The position numbers and the translations under genes were made by a program. Positions 54,750 to 63,946 of a stretch of DNA of 64,000 nucleotides are shown piece after piece. Below the pieces are notes generated by a model, which saw only the letters and a program-made list of their open reading frames with translations, did no database searches and had not been told where the DNA came from. Every line of letters starts with the position of its first letter. Position 1 is the stretch's first letter. The stretch is taken from NCBI RefSeq assembly GCF_000024165.1, contig NC_013194.1, positions 3,720,001-3,784,000 on the forward strand, written 5' to 3'. Source of the stretch: Accumulibacter phosphatis (GTDB taxonomy: Bacteria; Pseudomonadota; Gammaproteobacteria; Burkholderiales; Rhodocyclaceae).

Positions 54750-56108
54750 CTACTTGAGTCCAAATCGATGCATCAGGTCGTACAGCGTGGGACGGCTAAC
54801 CCCCAGCAGCTCCGAGGCCTTGACGACATTGCCGTCGGCACGCGCCAGGGCGGCGATGATTGCCCGCCTTTCCGCGTCGTCGCGGGCATGGCGCAGATCC
54901 AGCACGCCCTTCTCGTTGTCCCCAGCGCCAGACAAGCCCACGTCATCGGCAGTGATCTGGTTGGCGTCGGCCATGATGACCGCGCGCTTGATGCAGTTCT
55001 CAAGCTCCCGCACATTGCCCGGCCAGGAATGTGCGTCGATCGCCCGTAGGGCATCTTCGCGCAGACTGATGCCACCACGATTCTGTTCCTCGGCAAAGCG
55101 TCTTACGAAAGCGTGTGCCAGCAATGCGGCGTCGCCAGAGCGAGCGCGCAACGGGGGGATATTTACCACAATTTCCGCCAGTCGATAGAACAAATCCTCG
55201 CGGAAACGCCCCTCGGCGATCAGGGACTTGAGATTCTGGTGCGTGGCACAAACGATGCGCACATTGACCGGGATTTCCTGCCGACCACCGATGCGTTCAA
55301 TGACGCGCTCCTGCAGAAAGCGCAGCAACTTGGCTTGCAGCGAATGCGGCAGGTCGCCGATCTCGTCCAGCATCAGCGTGCCGTTGTTGGCGGTTTCGAT
55401 CTTGCCGGGAGTCGTCTTGGCCGCACCCGTAAACGCCCCCTTTTCGTAGCCAAAAAGCTCGCTCTCGAGCAGGTTCTCGGGAATTGCCGCACAGTTGATG
55501 GCCACGAACCGCTCGCGACGCCGAGGCGATGACTCGTGCACGCCGCGCGCGAGAAGTTCCTTGCCGGTTCCGCTCTCGCCGAGCAGCAGGACCGTCGCAT
55601 CGGTAACCGCCACTCGCTCGATCGTGCGACACACACGCAGCAACTCCGGATCGCGGGTGAGCAAACCCGACAGGACATCGGGCTGCTGCATTGCCTGCAG
55701 TCGCTTGTTCTCCTGTTGCAACTCGTATAGCCGATAGGCACGCTGGATCGTCAGACCGAGCATCTCGATTTCGAACGGCTTGGCGAAGAAGTCATAGGCA
55801 CCGAGCGCAACGGCGCGAAGCGCGTTGGCCCGATCGTTCTGGCCGGTCAGGACGATGATTTTGGTGTCCGGCGCCAGGGTGAGCATTTCTTCGAGCAACT
55901 TGAAGCCTTCGGAGACGGAATCGGCGTCCGGGGGCAGGCCGAGATCCATCGTCACTACCGGCGGCTGATAACGTCGCACCTGCACCAGTGCGCTCTCACG
56001 GTCATCGGCGGTCAGTGTTTCGTACTGGTCGAACGCCCAGCGGATCTGCTTCTGCAACGCTCGATCGTCCTCGACGATGAGCAGGTGAGGCAACTTCTCC
56101 GAACTCAT
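54750..56108 (-). CDS. prsR: PEP-CTERM-box sigma-54 response regulator PrsR
   Basis: 452 residues. The receiver domain has phosphoacceptor D55 in 'VVTMDLGLPPD' and K110 in 'YDFFAKPF'. The AAA+ domain has Walker A 'GESGTGKE' (177-184) and the sigma-54-contacting GAFTGA loop (224-229). The C-terminal Fis-type helix-turn-helix is 'NVVKASELLGVSRPTLYDLM'. It activates RpoN-dependent promoters of exopolysaccharide and PEP-CTERM genes when phosphorylated by PrsK. Its start overlaps the prsK stop by 4 bp. I found no convincing -24/-12 promoter in the neighbouring gaps. Confidence 0.93.
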   Translation of the reverse strand: MSSEKLPHLLIVEDDRALQKQIRWAFDQYETLTADDRESALVQVRRYQPPVVTMDLGLPPDADSVSEGFKLLEEMLTLAPDTKIIVLTGQNDRANALRAVALGAYDFFAKPFEIEMLGLTIQRAYRLYELQQENKRLQAMQQPDVLSGLLTRDPELLRVCRTIERVAVTDATVLLLGESGTGKELLARGVHESSPRRRERFVAINCAAIPENLLESELFGYEKGAFTGAAKTTPGKIETANNGTLMLDEIGDLPHSLQAKLLRFLQERVIERIGGRQEIPVNVRIVCATHQNLKSLIAEGRFREDLFYRLAEIVVNIPPLRARSGDAALLAHAFVRRFAEEQNRGGISLREDALRAIDAHSWPGNVRELENCIKRAVIMADANQITADDVGLSGAGDNEKGVLDLRHARDDAERRAIIAALARADGNVVKASELLGVSRPTLYDLMHRFGLK

Positions 56109-58228
56109 TCAGACTCCTTAGGTGGCCTGGCGGACTTTGCTCCGCTGCCGGCATCAAAAAGTGGCAGTAGCAGGCTCACCTGCGTTCCGACATCAACGGC
56201 GCTATCGACCGACAGCTTGCCGCCCAGTTCATGGACGTACTGAAAACTCTCGTAGGCGCCAATTCCCATCCCTGTCGGTTTGGTCGTCTGGAAGGGCTTG
56301 AACAGACGTTCGCGGACGAATTCCGGACTCATTCCATGGCCGGTATCGCCGACTTCGACGAGAGCATTCGTTCCTTGCCGCGCCAGCCTGACCCAGACGC
56401 GCCCATCGGGATCGGTGGCGTCCAGAGCGTTCTGCACGAGATGGCCAATCACCCGTTCGACCCGGTCCTCGTGCCCGCGCGCGACCAGGCGCTCCTCGAT
56501 GTTCAGTTCCACATCCCGCCCCTGGCCGGACTTGGCGTTCTGGATCCGACGCATCACATCAGCCAGATCGATACCGCGCGGTCCGTCGAGCGGTGTCGCG
56601 CCTTCGCGCAATTGCATCATCAATTGCCGCATGCGCTCGACCGAGTGTTCGACGGTCATCAGCATGTCCTTCTGGAACTCCGGGTTGTCGCGATGACGCT
56701 CGGCGTTCTTGAGCATCAACGACAACTGCGCAATGATGTTCTTCAGATCATGAACGACAAACGCCGACATGCGGTTGAAGGAATCGAACTTCCGGACTTC
56801 GAGAAGCGCTTCACTGGCCTGCATCTGCCCGAGAAAGGCGCCGGCCTGCCGCGCAGCAGTTTTCAGCAGGTCATTGACTTCCCAGTTCACGTCGATCCTG
56901 GTTCGCGCAGTCGCCAGCACGACGAAAGCGATCAGTTCGTTCCCGGTCGTCAGGGGCACGACCAGCCAGGCGTTGGGGACTTCGACGAGCCACGAGGGAA
57001 GGTCGAGGCGATCATAGCGACGTGGCAGAGAACGGTACTCCTCAAGATTGATCACCCAGCCGCTATCGAGCAGGAAGTTGCACAGAGGGCTGCCGTCATC
57101 TTCGGTCGCCGCCGAAATTGGCGTGTTCCAGCAAGCGGCCTGCGCGAAGAAGCGCCCCGACGGATCCTTCAGCCACAGCGCACCACCAGGGCTCTCGACC
57201 ATGTCGGCCAACCCGCGCACCACGTGCTGTCCCATGGCGGAGAAGCCACCCTGCGCGGAGAGCGTCTGCGTGAAGCGCAACCATTCTTCGCGATAGTCGT
57301 AGCGGTAGCTGAAGAAATGCTTGCCAACCTGCACGCGCAAACGCGCTCGCATGGAACCTGAAAAGGTCAGTGCCACCAGGACCAGCAGGGCCGCAAAGAG
57401 CAGGGCCATCTGTACGGCCCGCCCCCACTCGCCACCAAAGAAACGGACGTAGTAGCCAGCTGAGGCCATGAACAACAGGTAAACACCGACGATCAGGAGC
57501 GTCACCGATTGCAGCGCGGCGCGCTGCGACATCACCAACCTTCGTTTCCAGTCATGGCTGCGGACCGCCGCAAGCGCCACCAGGGGCAAACCGAGGGCAT
57601 GCGCAAAGCCACGAATGCTGAAGGCGTCCACGTCCACCCGGTTGAACAGGAGGGCATCCGAGTACAGGTAGAGATCGAACAGGAAGGCACCACCCAGGCC
57701 CAGACACAGGGGTTTGATACTCCAACGAAAGTCAGGCGACACTTTGCGGAACAGCTGTTCGATCAGCAGCAGACCGAAGACGCTCATCGCCAGCGAGACG
57801 AACAAGGCAGCGCGTTGTGTGGGCACCGGGAAGTCGATGCCGAAGACAACCAGGGCCTGCGAGCCGAAACCGGCAACCGTCAGCAGCATGGCCATGCCGC
57901 CGAGCCAACCCAGGCGCCGCGACCATGGCTCGGCTTCAGTGGACTCCGGCTTGATCAGAATCAGCAGGAATAGCGACCATCCACCAAAGCGCAGCGCGTC
58001 AGTGAGCAGGCTGCCGGCAAGAAAGACGCCTTGCTGGGTCAGCGCGAAGGCCAGACCCAGCATCCCCCACACCGCCGAGATGGCAACCGCAAGAAACATC
58101 GCGCGACTGCGCCCACCGGTTCGCCAACCGGACGCCAGATAGAGCATGAGGAAAGCCGCGAGGAATCCGGCCATACCGTAGCTCCACGCCGCCACCATCG
58201 CCATTTTGCTGTCCATCACGACCTGCAA
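56105..58228 (-). CDS. prsK: PEP-CTERM system histidine kinase PrsK
   Basis: 707 residues. About eight or nine membrane segments in the first ~290 residues (unusual for a kinase but typical of PrsK) are followed by a GAF domain (~320-470). The catalytic core comes after it: phosphoacceptor H493 in 'MSAFVVHDLKNIIAQ', N box 'VIGHLVQNALDAT', G1 'VEVGDTGHGMSPEF' and G2 'GMGIGAYESFQYVH'. The H-D-L-K-N sequence is the PrsK variant of the H box. Likely senses a membrane or envelope signal. Start may be M1 or M5. Confidence 0.92.
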   Translation of the reverse strand: MQVVMDSKMAMVAAWSYGMAGFLAAFLMLYLASGWRTGGRSRAMFLAVAISAVWGMLGLAFALTQQGVFLAGSLLTDALRFGGWSLFLLILIKPESTEAEPWSRRLGWLGGMAMLLTVAGFGSQALVVFGIDFPVPTQRAALFVSLAMSVFGLLLIEQLFRKVSPDFRWSIKPLCLGLGGAFLFDLYLYSDALLFNRVDVDAFSIRGFAHALGLPLVALAAVRSHDWKRRLVMSQRAALQSVTLLIVGVYLLFMASAGYYVRFFGGEWGRAVQMALLFAALLVLVALTFSGSMRARLRVQVGKHFFSYRYDYREEWLRFTQTLSAQGGFSAMGQHVVRGLADMVESPGGALWLKDPSGRFFAQAACWNTPISAATEDDGSPLCNFLLDSGWVINLEEYRSLPRRYDRLDLPSWLVEVPNAWLVVPLTTGNELIAFVVLATARTRIDVNWEVNDLLKTAARQAGAFLGQMQASEALLEVRKFDSFNRMSAFVVHDLKNIIAQLSLMLKNAERHRDNPEFQKDMLMTVEHSVERMRQLMMQLREGATPLDGPRGIDLADVMRRIQNAKSGQGRDVELNIEERLVARGHEDRVERVIGHLVQNALDATDPDGRVWVRLARQGTNALVEVGDTGHGMSPEFVRERLFKPFQTTKPTGMGIGAYESFQYVHELGGKLSVDSAVDVGTQVSLLLPLFDAGSGAKSARPPKESE

Positions 58229-58277
58229 TCCTCCCGCGTCGCCACCCGCCGACGCACCGCAGCCCCCTGCGGAAGAG

Positions 58278-59660
58278 TCATCGAGCGCCCTTGCCCGTCA
58301 GCACAACGCCGACCGTCTGAAAGAGAATCACCAAATCGAGGAACAGCGAGTGATTCTTGACATAGTACAGATCGTACTGCAGCTTCTGGATGGAATCATC
58401 GACCGTTGAACCGTAGTGATAGCTCACCTGCGCCCAGCCGGTAACACCTGGCTTGACGCTGTGGCGCACGGCATAGAAGGGGATATCACGGGTCAGCTGG
58501 TCGACGAAGAACGGGCGCTCCGGACGTGGTCCGACCAGACTCATGTCGCCCGTGAGCACACTATACAGTTGCGGCAATTCGTCGATCCGCACCCTGCGAA
58601 TGAAGCGGCCAACGCGCGTCACGCGGTCGTCATCGGCCGTCGCCCAGCGTGGCTTGCCGTCGCTCTCGGCGTCGTTGCGCATGCTGCGAAACTTGATGAC
58701 CTTGAACAGGCGCCCGTCCAGACCAACCCGTTCCTGGCGGTAGAAGACCGGAAAACCGTCTTCCAGAACGATCAGGATCGCCGTCACCAGCATCACCGGC
58801 AGGGAAAGCAGCAGCAGGAAGGAAGCCGCGACGATGTCGAACAGGCGCTTGACACTCGCCCGGCGCCAGCTCTGCCGGAAGCCCTCGCCAAAGATCAACC
58901 AGCTTACCCGCAGGGAATCGATGCGGATCTGCCCGAGCGCCCGTTCGAAATAGCTGGCCAGATCGAGCACCTTGACTCCCGAAAGCTTGCACTCGAGGAG
59001 TTCGCGCAAGGGCAGCGCGCCACCCCGCCGCTCACGCACCGCGACGATGATCTCATCGACCTTCAGGGAATGTGCCGTGTCGGACAACGACATGGCCTGC
59101 GACAGGATAACCTGGGCAGGAACAACGATCTCGGTATCTGTGGGACTGGGATAGAAGCCGACGATCTCAATGTCGGGATCCGACTTGCGCAGCACACGGC
59201 CGACGTTCTCGGCCTCCTTGCCGACACCGAAGACCAAGACCCGATGGCTCAACAGCGAGCCCGTGCGGCTGTGCGCCGAGTGGACACGATGCACCAGCGT
59301 CGCGAAAAGCGCTGCCAGACCCGATAGCAGCATGAACCCGCGATCAACCTCGGCAACCGCCAACACGGAAAACACGAGGTAGGCAAGCGGAATGGCGAGG
59401 TACAGCGACAAGACAGCGCGCGCCTGTGTCTCCGTCCGCGTGCGGTCATGCACCCGCTGATAAATACCCAGCCAGGCGTTCAGGATGATCATCGTCAGCG
59501 CGAAAACCACGGCATAGAAACTCACCTTGTCAAGAGAAGGCTGCCCTCCCCGCCCGATCCACATGGCCGCAAGCATCACACAGACCACCGGGAACATCAG
59601 GTCGACGGCAACCTGGGCAAGAGTCTTCCGATGAAACCAATGATTGAATACCTTGATCAC
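58278..59660 (-). CDS. Exosortase-associated exopolysaccharide priming sugar transferase (EpsB-type, TIGR03013)
   Basis: 460 residues: N-terminal membrane region, a CoA-binding-like domain ('RVLVFGVGKEAENVGRVL'), another membrane helix near 280 and a C-terminal bacterial sugar-transferase domain ('GFPVFYRQERVGLDGRLF', 'VGPRPERPFFVDQL', 'VKPGVTGWAQVSYHYG'). It transfers the first sugar phosphate to undecaprenyl phosphate. Placed immediately before prsK, as in other PrsK/R/T loci. The preceding ~300-bp gap probably carries its promoter. Confidence 0.92.
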   Translation of the reverse strand: MIKVFNHWFHRKTLAQVAVDLMFPVVCVMLAAMWIGRGGQPSLDKVSFYAVVFALTMIILNAWLGIYQRVHDRTRTETQARAVLSLYLAIPLAYLVFSVLAVAEVDRGFMLLSGLAALFATLVHRVHSAHSRTGSLLSHRVLVFGVGKEAENVGRVLRKSDPDIEIVGFYPSPTDTEIVVPAQVILSQAMSLSDTAHSLKVDEIIVAVRERRGGALPLRELLECKLSGVKVLDLASYFERALGQIRIDSLRVSWLIFGEGFRQSWRRASVKRLFDIVAASFLLLLSLPVMLVTAILIVLEDGFPVFYRQERVGLDGRLFKVIKFRSMRNDAESDGKPRWATADDDRVTRVGRFIRRVRIDELPQLYSVLTGDMSLVGPRPERPFFVDQLTRDIPFYAVRHSVKPGVTGWAQVSYHYGSTVDDSIQKLQYDLYYVKNHSLFLDLVILFQTVGVVLTGKGAR

Positions 59661-59957
59661 GATGGACCCCTTGCAAGTACGAACCTGAAAACTTCTCGTT
59701 GATGATCGATTCTCGGCGGGATTTCTTGCCGTTTCACGTCAAGAAAACTTCGTGAATCTCACACAACGAAGGCTATCACTCAGGAGAACTGCAGACCGTG
59801 ACCTAATGCACAAGCACCTGACGATTGCGGAAAGCGGCCGACGCAGGCCCTCTGGCCGGCCATCCAAACGATTCGACAAACTTGAGGAAACATTCGCAAC
59901 ACATTGAAATCATTCTACTTAATGCCTAACCAGAAATTCAATTATGCTATTATTATA
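59661..59957. other. Intergenic gap upstream of the sugar transferase
   Basis: About 297 bp between the priming transferase and the polymerase upstream of it. The right part (59,880-59,957) is A+T-rich. It probably holds the transferase promoter. I looked for a sigma-54 -24/-12 pair on the minus strand: TTGCA appears near 59673, but the GG to GC spacing is one base short, so nothing is claimed. Confidence 0.4.
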
Positions 59958-61940
59958 CTATGCGGAGCACCCATTAGGGTGCTCTCGAGGCAGTGGGCGA
60001 ACGTGAGAGGGATCTGTGCCGACGCGCCCGTCGAGGAACAGAGCACAGCATAGCAGCAGGAAGAACAGGAACGCGGACCGCGGCATGTCGAGCACGCTGG
60101 AAAACGTCCCGACGGTCGCGACACCGGCCAGCGCGGCCAGCAGATAGGGCGCAAGGACGTGCTCGCGTCCCGGACCGCGCAGCAGGTTGGCAAACGCCGT
60201 CGCCATGAGGACCAGCAGCAACAGCAGCCCGATTGCTCCCTGGTCGATCAGCGCCTCGAGAAAGAGATTGTCGACATGCCAGGGCAGATAGTAGTGCCGA
60301 ACCCCGAAGAACCAGTGCGCCAGCCCACCCGAAAAGTTACCGTTGCGCAGCAGTTCGTTGCCCGCCGCATCGCGCAAGCTCAGATTGTCGATCTCGACCA
60401 GATCGCCCGGCCCTTCGAGGCGCAGCACCAGGAATCCCAGCCCGAATCGCTGCGACGCCCCGCCCACGCCGTGCGGAGTTGTGAACGATGCGGCGACGTG
60501 TCGCCATTCGCCGCGCGCATCGGGCACCAGAAAGCCGGTGCGCACGCAGGCCGCATCACGCAGCAGATGCCTTCGGCAAACACCGATGCTCAGTCCGACT
60601 GCTCGTGGCGCACGTATGTCCATCGCGACGGCGTACACCCCGCCGCCGGTCGGCGCCCGCTGGAGAAGTTCGAACGTCCCACGGCGTGTGTCGTCGCGAG
60701 ATCCGGAGATGAGCAGGTGCCGGGTGTCGCCTTTGCCGACGATGCGCAGTCGACCCGGCATCTCGCGCCCCGGCACGCTTTGCGAATAGTCTGTCGGAAA
60801 CCGCCCGAGCCCCATTCCCAACAGGAGATCAGACGGCCCGCGCAGCAGGCTGAGGCCCTCTCGCCAGTGCTGCAGGCGCCCTCCCAGATCGTTCTCGCTC
60901 GCCGCCAGTCTGCGGCTCATGAAGTCGCCAAAGCCAAGCACGACGACACCTTCCAGGACCAGCACCAGCAGCAACCCGCGCCCACCCCATAGCCGCCAGG
61001 GTTCCGGCGCCGCTAGCGGCGCATCGGGCGTTGCTTGCCCAGTCGGCACGGATGCCTGCGGTAACCGCCGCGCTATCGACAGCCGCCAGGCGAGCGCCGT
61101 CAGCGCCACCGCGACTCCCAGGTAGACCCCGCGCGAGAAGGTCGTCAGACACGCATAGCCGGCGACGACCGCGAGCAGCGCACCGAGCAGCCAGCGTAGC
61201 GCGGTCGGCGCGCGCAGCACCATACAGGCCGCAAAGGGTACGGCCAGGACCAGGAAGGCGTCGAGTCCTGCACCGCCGACGTGCATTTCCCAGAATAGCG
61301 CGGTGGCGCGATAGGGGGTTGAGAAGTCGAACAGTCCGGGATAGCCGGTACGCTCGCAGACGATCGACAGACTGACCAGCCCCAGACCGGTCGCCACTCC
61401 TGCCGCCAGACGCCCGGCAAGCAGCGCCGGTGCACTCTGCAGCAACTGGCGCAAGGGTGACATGAGCAGCAGAACGAACAGGAAGCTCTTGGCGACACGC
61501 AGGCTGTTCAAGGGGTCCTCGTAGGCCTGAAACCACTCCAGGCGGAAGCTGCCCGCGCCCAGGAGGCCGCGCAGGAGCGCCAGCAGCCAGGACAAGGCCA
61601 TCAGACCGAGACAGATCCGCGTCAGGCGAAATGCCTGCCCTTCCCCCGTAGCTCCCATCGCCAGGCGCGCATGCGCTCCGGTTGCCGCACCGAGGACGAG
61701 CACGTCGAACTCTTCGACGCCGACCCATCCCGTCCAGGGGGCGAAGCCGGCGACGGGCAGCAGCGCGGGCAAGACAAAGGGCCAGATCGCCGGACGCAGG
61801 AAAACCGCCAGCGACCAGGCCGCAAAGACGAAGGTCAGCAAGACCGGCGCCAGAGGATGATGAAGGGCAATGAATGCGCCCAGCACGCCGACCAGTGCCG
61901 CCAGCAAGGCCTGCCACCAGTTCACCAGCCAACCCCGCAC
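59958..61940 (-). CDS. O-antigen-ligase-like polysaccharide polymerase with inserted domain
   Basis: 660 residues with about eleven hydrophobic segments. The O-antigen ligase core has 'LTTFSRGVYLGVAVAL' and the periplasmic 'RLQHWREGLSLL', and ends with 'HVDNLFLEALIDQGAIGLL', the H-x-x-x-L-x-x-L-x-x-x-G pattern of Wzy_C proteins. Residues ~391-552 are an extra soluble domain between membrane parts, with beta-strand-rich sequence ('VYAVAMDIRAPRAVGLSIGV', 'EWRHVAASFTTP', 'LVEIDNLSLRDA') like a carbohydrate-binding module. Standard ligases lack it. Likely polymerises or ligates the exopolysaccharide. The next gene (sugar transferase) is 297 bp away. Confidence 0.8.
   Translation of the reverse strand: MRGWLVNWWQALLAALVGVLGAFIALHHPLAPVLLTFVFAAWSLAVFLRPAIWPFVLPALLPVAGFAPWTGWVGVEEFDVLVLGAATGAHARLAMGATGEGQAFRLTRICLGLMALSWLLALLRGLLGAGSFRLEWFQAYEDPLNSLRVAKSFLFVLLLMSPLRQLLQSAPALLAGRLAAGVATGLGLVSLSIVCERTGYPGLFDFSTPYRATALFWEMHVGGAGLDAFLVLAVPFAACMVLRAPTALRWLLGALLAVVAGYACLTTFSRGVYLGVAVALTALAWRLSIARRLPQASVPTGQATPDAPLAAPEPWRLWGGRGLLLVLVLEGVVVLGFGDFMSRRLAASENDLGGRLQHWREGLSLLRGPSDLLLGMGLGRFPTDYSQSVPGREMPGRLRIVGKGDTRHLLISGSRDDTRRGTFELLQRAPTGGGVYAVAMDIRAPRAVGLSIGVCRRHLLRDAACVRTGFLVPDARGEWRHVAASFTTPHGVGGASQRFGLGFLVLRLEGPGDLVEIDNLSLRDAAGNELLRNGNFSGGLAHWFFGVRHYYLPWHVDNLFLEALIDQGAIGLLLLLVLMATAFANLLRGPGREHVLAPYLLAALAGVATVGTFSSVLDMPRSAFLFFLLLCCALFLDGRVGTDPSHVRPLPREHPNGCSA
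59965..59984 (-). terminator. Hairpin at the 3' end of the polymerase gene
   Basis: Perfect 8-bp stem GAGCACCC / GGGTGCTC with an ATTA loop, just inside the last codons of the gene (stop at 59958-59960) and followed by A/T-rich sequence on the minus strand. Terminator-like but without a clean T-run. Confidence 0.35.
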
Positions 61941-61989
61941 GGCCCCCGCCGGCCCGCTGCCGTCGTCGCCCAGGCCATCACGGTGGCTC

Positions 61990-62217
61990 CTAGACGTCTT
62001 CGCGGGCGATACTCAGGGCCTCACGCACTACGTTGAGATCACCAATGTGATTGGCGAGCAGAAGGATCAGGCGCGCATTGAGCAGCGCGCTCTGCGCGTC
62101 GGAAAGCTCGCGATGCGCGTCGATCAATGCCTCATAGAAGTCGTCACCGGGAGAAAAGGCGCGAAAGTAGCGTTTATCCGGATCGCTGAAATTCGCCGCC
62201 GTGTTGAGTGTCGCCAT
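61990..62217 (-). CDS. DUF2783 family protein
   Basis: 75 residues: 'NFSDPDKRYFRAFSPGDDFY', then 'LIDAHRELSDAQSALLNARL' and 'LLLANHIGDLNVVREAL', fitting DUF2783 proteins that sit next to FAD-dependent phenol-type hydroxylases. Function unknown. Separated from the monooxygenase gene by 12 bp, so co-transcribed with it. Confidence 0.8.
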   Translation of the reverse strand: MATLNTAANFSDPDKRYFRAFSPGDDFYEALIDAHRELSDAQSALLNARLILLLANHIGDLNVVREALSIAREDV

Positions 62218-62229
62218 GGGGACTTCCTC

Positions 62230-63900
62230 TCAGACCCTGCCGATTGCACGCGCCAGGGCGGCAAGAACCCGTTCGCTGTCGATCGTGCGCCAGCGCGCGC
62301 TGACATGCTGATCGGGGCGCACCAGATAGGCCGTACCGTTCCTGGCATCGTAACGTTCGGCATAACGGCCGGCGCTGTCCTCGAGGACGCGCAAGCCCCC
62401 CGGTGCCACGCCGTCGCGAGCGGCCACCAGCACGACCTCGACGGCGACCGGCGCCGCACCGAGTGGTGCCAGCGCCGCCAGGGTCGTCGCATCGACGGCA
62501 GCCGGCGTATCGACGTAGCACAACAACATGAAGCGGTCGCGCACGGCGTCGAGCAGCCAGAGTTCGCGTCCGGCCTCACGCAGCGGTGCGTCGTCCATCG
62601 GCGCACCGGGGATCATCTCGCCGCGAAAGCATTCCGAGTCAGGCGTATTCAGCGACGACCCCTCAAGGACGGACGGCACCGACAGGCGGCCCGAGTTGAC
62701 CAGGGCGCGCGCGAAGGGATACCTGCCCGCCAGGCTGAGCACGGCGTTGCGAAACGTCAGCGAAGCACTGCTACCCGGAGTGATGAACTCGGTCGATCGC
62801 GTCGAGTTCATCAGGTTCTCGTCAGCGGCCAACTCGCGTTCTTCGGCGTAGCTGTCGAGCAGCGTTTCGGGTGCCTTACGATCGAGGACCAGATTGAGTT
62901 TCCAGATCAGATTATCGGCGTCCTGGATTCCCGAGTTCGCGCCGCGCGCGCCGAAAGGGCTGACCTGGTGCGCCGCGTCGCCGACGAACAGCACCCGCCG
63001 ATGACGAAAATCCCGCATCCGCCGGCACTGGAAGGTATATACGCTGACCCACTCGAGATCGAATTGACGATCGTCACCGAGCATCGCCTTGATCCGCGGG
63101 ATCACGTGCTCAGGCTTCTTCTCTTCCTCTGGATCGGCCTGCCAGCCGAGCTGAAAATCGATACGCCAAACATTGTCGGGCTGCCGATGCAGCAACACCG
63201 ATTGCCCGCGGTGAAACGGCGGGTCGAACCAGAACCAGCGCTCGGCAGGAAAATCGGCCTTCATCACTACGTCGGCGATCAGGAAACGGTCCATGAAGAC
63301 CTTGCCCTCGACCTCGAGGTTGAGCATCCGGCGGAGGCTGCTGCGGGCCCCGTCGGCAGCGATCAACCAGTCGGTCTCGAGCGCGTAAACCCCGTCCGGC
63401 GTCTCCACCTGCAGCGTCGCCAGGTCGTCACTCTGGCACACGGCGACGACTTTGTTCTTCCAGCGCAGATCGACCAGGGGCAGCTCTTGTGCGCGTTTGA
63501 CGAGAAACTCTTCAAGGTAGTACTGCTGGAGGTTGATCATTCCCGGACGCTTGTGATCCGGCTGCGACAACAGCTGAAAATTGTAGACCTCGTCGTCGCG
63601 AAAGAAGGTTCGCCCGACGTTCCAACTGACGCCCTTGGCGACACAGCCATCGCCGACGCCAAGCCGGTCGAGCACTTCGAGCGCGCGTTTGGCGTAACAG
63701 ATGCCGCGCGAGCCGACCGAAACCGTGTCGTCGTCGTCGAGCAGCAGCACGGGGGTTCCGCGCTGCGCCAGATCGATCGCCGCCGCCAGACCGACTGGGC
63801 CGGCGCCGACGACAACCACCGCGTACCGTCGCGTCGCCCCTGCACGCAATTCGACTGGCGGCACATAGGCGTACTGCGGATGCCCGTAGGTACTCAGCAC
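62230..63900 (-). CDS. FAD-dependent monooxygenase, phenol/3-HPP hydroxylase-like
   Basis: About 556 residues from GTG 63900 ('STYGHPQYAYVPPVEL'), chosen because the longer open frame runs into the upstream gene's end. FAD motif 'VVVVGAGPVGLAAAIDLAQRG', the substrate and NADPH region 'SRGICYAKRALEVLDRLG', and the second FAD motif 'RRVLFVGDAAHQVSPFGARGANSG' followed by 'DADNLIWKLNLVL'. The C-terminal thioredoxin-like domain is present, as in MhpA-type enzymes. Hydroxylates an aromatic substrate with NAD(P)H and oxygen; the particular substrate is not shown. Confidence 0.85.
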   Translation of the reverse strand: MLSTYGHPQYAYVPPVELRAGATRRYAVVVVGAGPVGLAAAIDLAQRGTPVLLLDDDDTVSVGSRGICYAKRALEVLDRLGVGDGCVAKGVSWNVGRTFFRDDEVYNFQLLSQPDHKRPGMINLQQYYLEEFLVKRAQELPLVDLRWKNKVVAVCQSDDLATLQVETPDGVYALETDWLIAADGARSSLRRMLNLEVEGKVFMDRFLIADVVMKADFPAERWFWFDPPFHRGQSVLLHRQPDNVWRIDFQLGWQADPEEEKKPEHVIPRIKAMLGDDRQFDLEWVSVYTFQCRRMRDFRHRRVLFVGDAAHQVSPFGARGANSGIQDADNLIWKLNLVLDRKAPETLLDSYAEERELAADENLMNSTRSTEFITPGSSASLTFRNAVLSLAGRYPFARALVNSGRLSVPSVLEGSSLNTPDSECFRGEMIPGAPMDDAPLREAGRELWLLDAVRDRFMLLCYVDTPAAVDATTLAALAPLGAAPVAVEVVLVAARDGVAPGGLRVLEDSAGRYAERYDARNGTAYLVRPDQHVSARWRTIDSERVLAALARAIGRV

Positions 63901-63946
63901 GGATCGGTTCCGATCTTTCTGTATCGCTCGGCGGCGGCGTCGCGCC

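Noticed and set aside
59661..59760. Possible sigma-54 promoter ahead of the sugar transferase
   Set aside because: TTGCA is present but the distance to the GG of the -24 element is one base short and the rest does not match; not strong enough to call.
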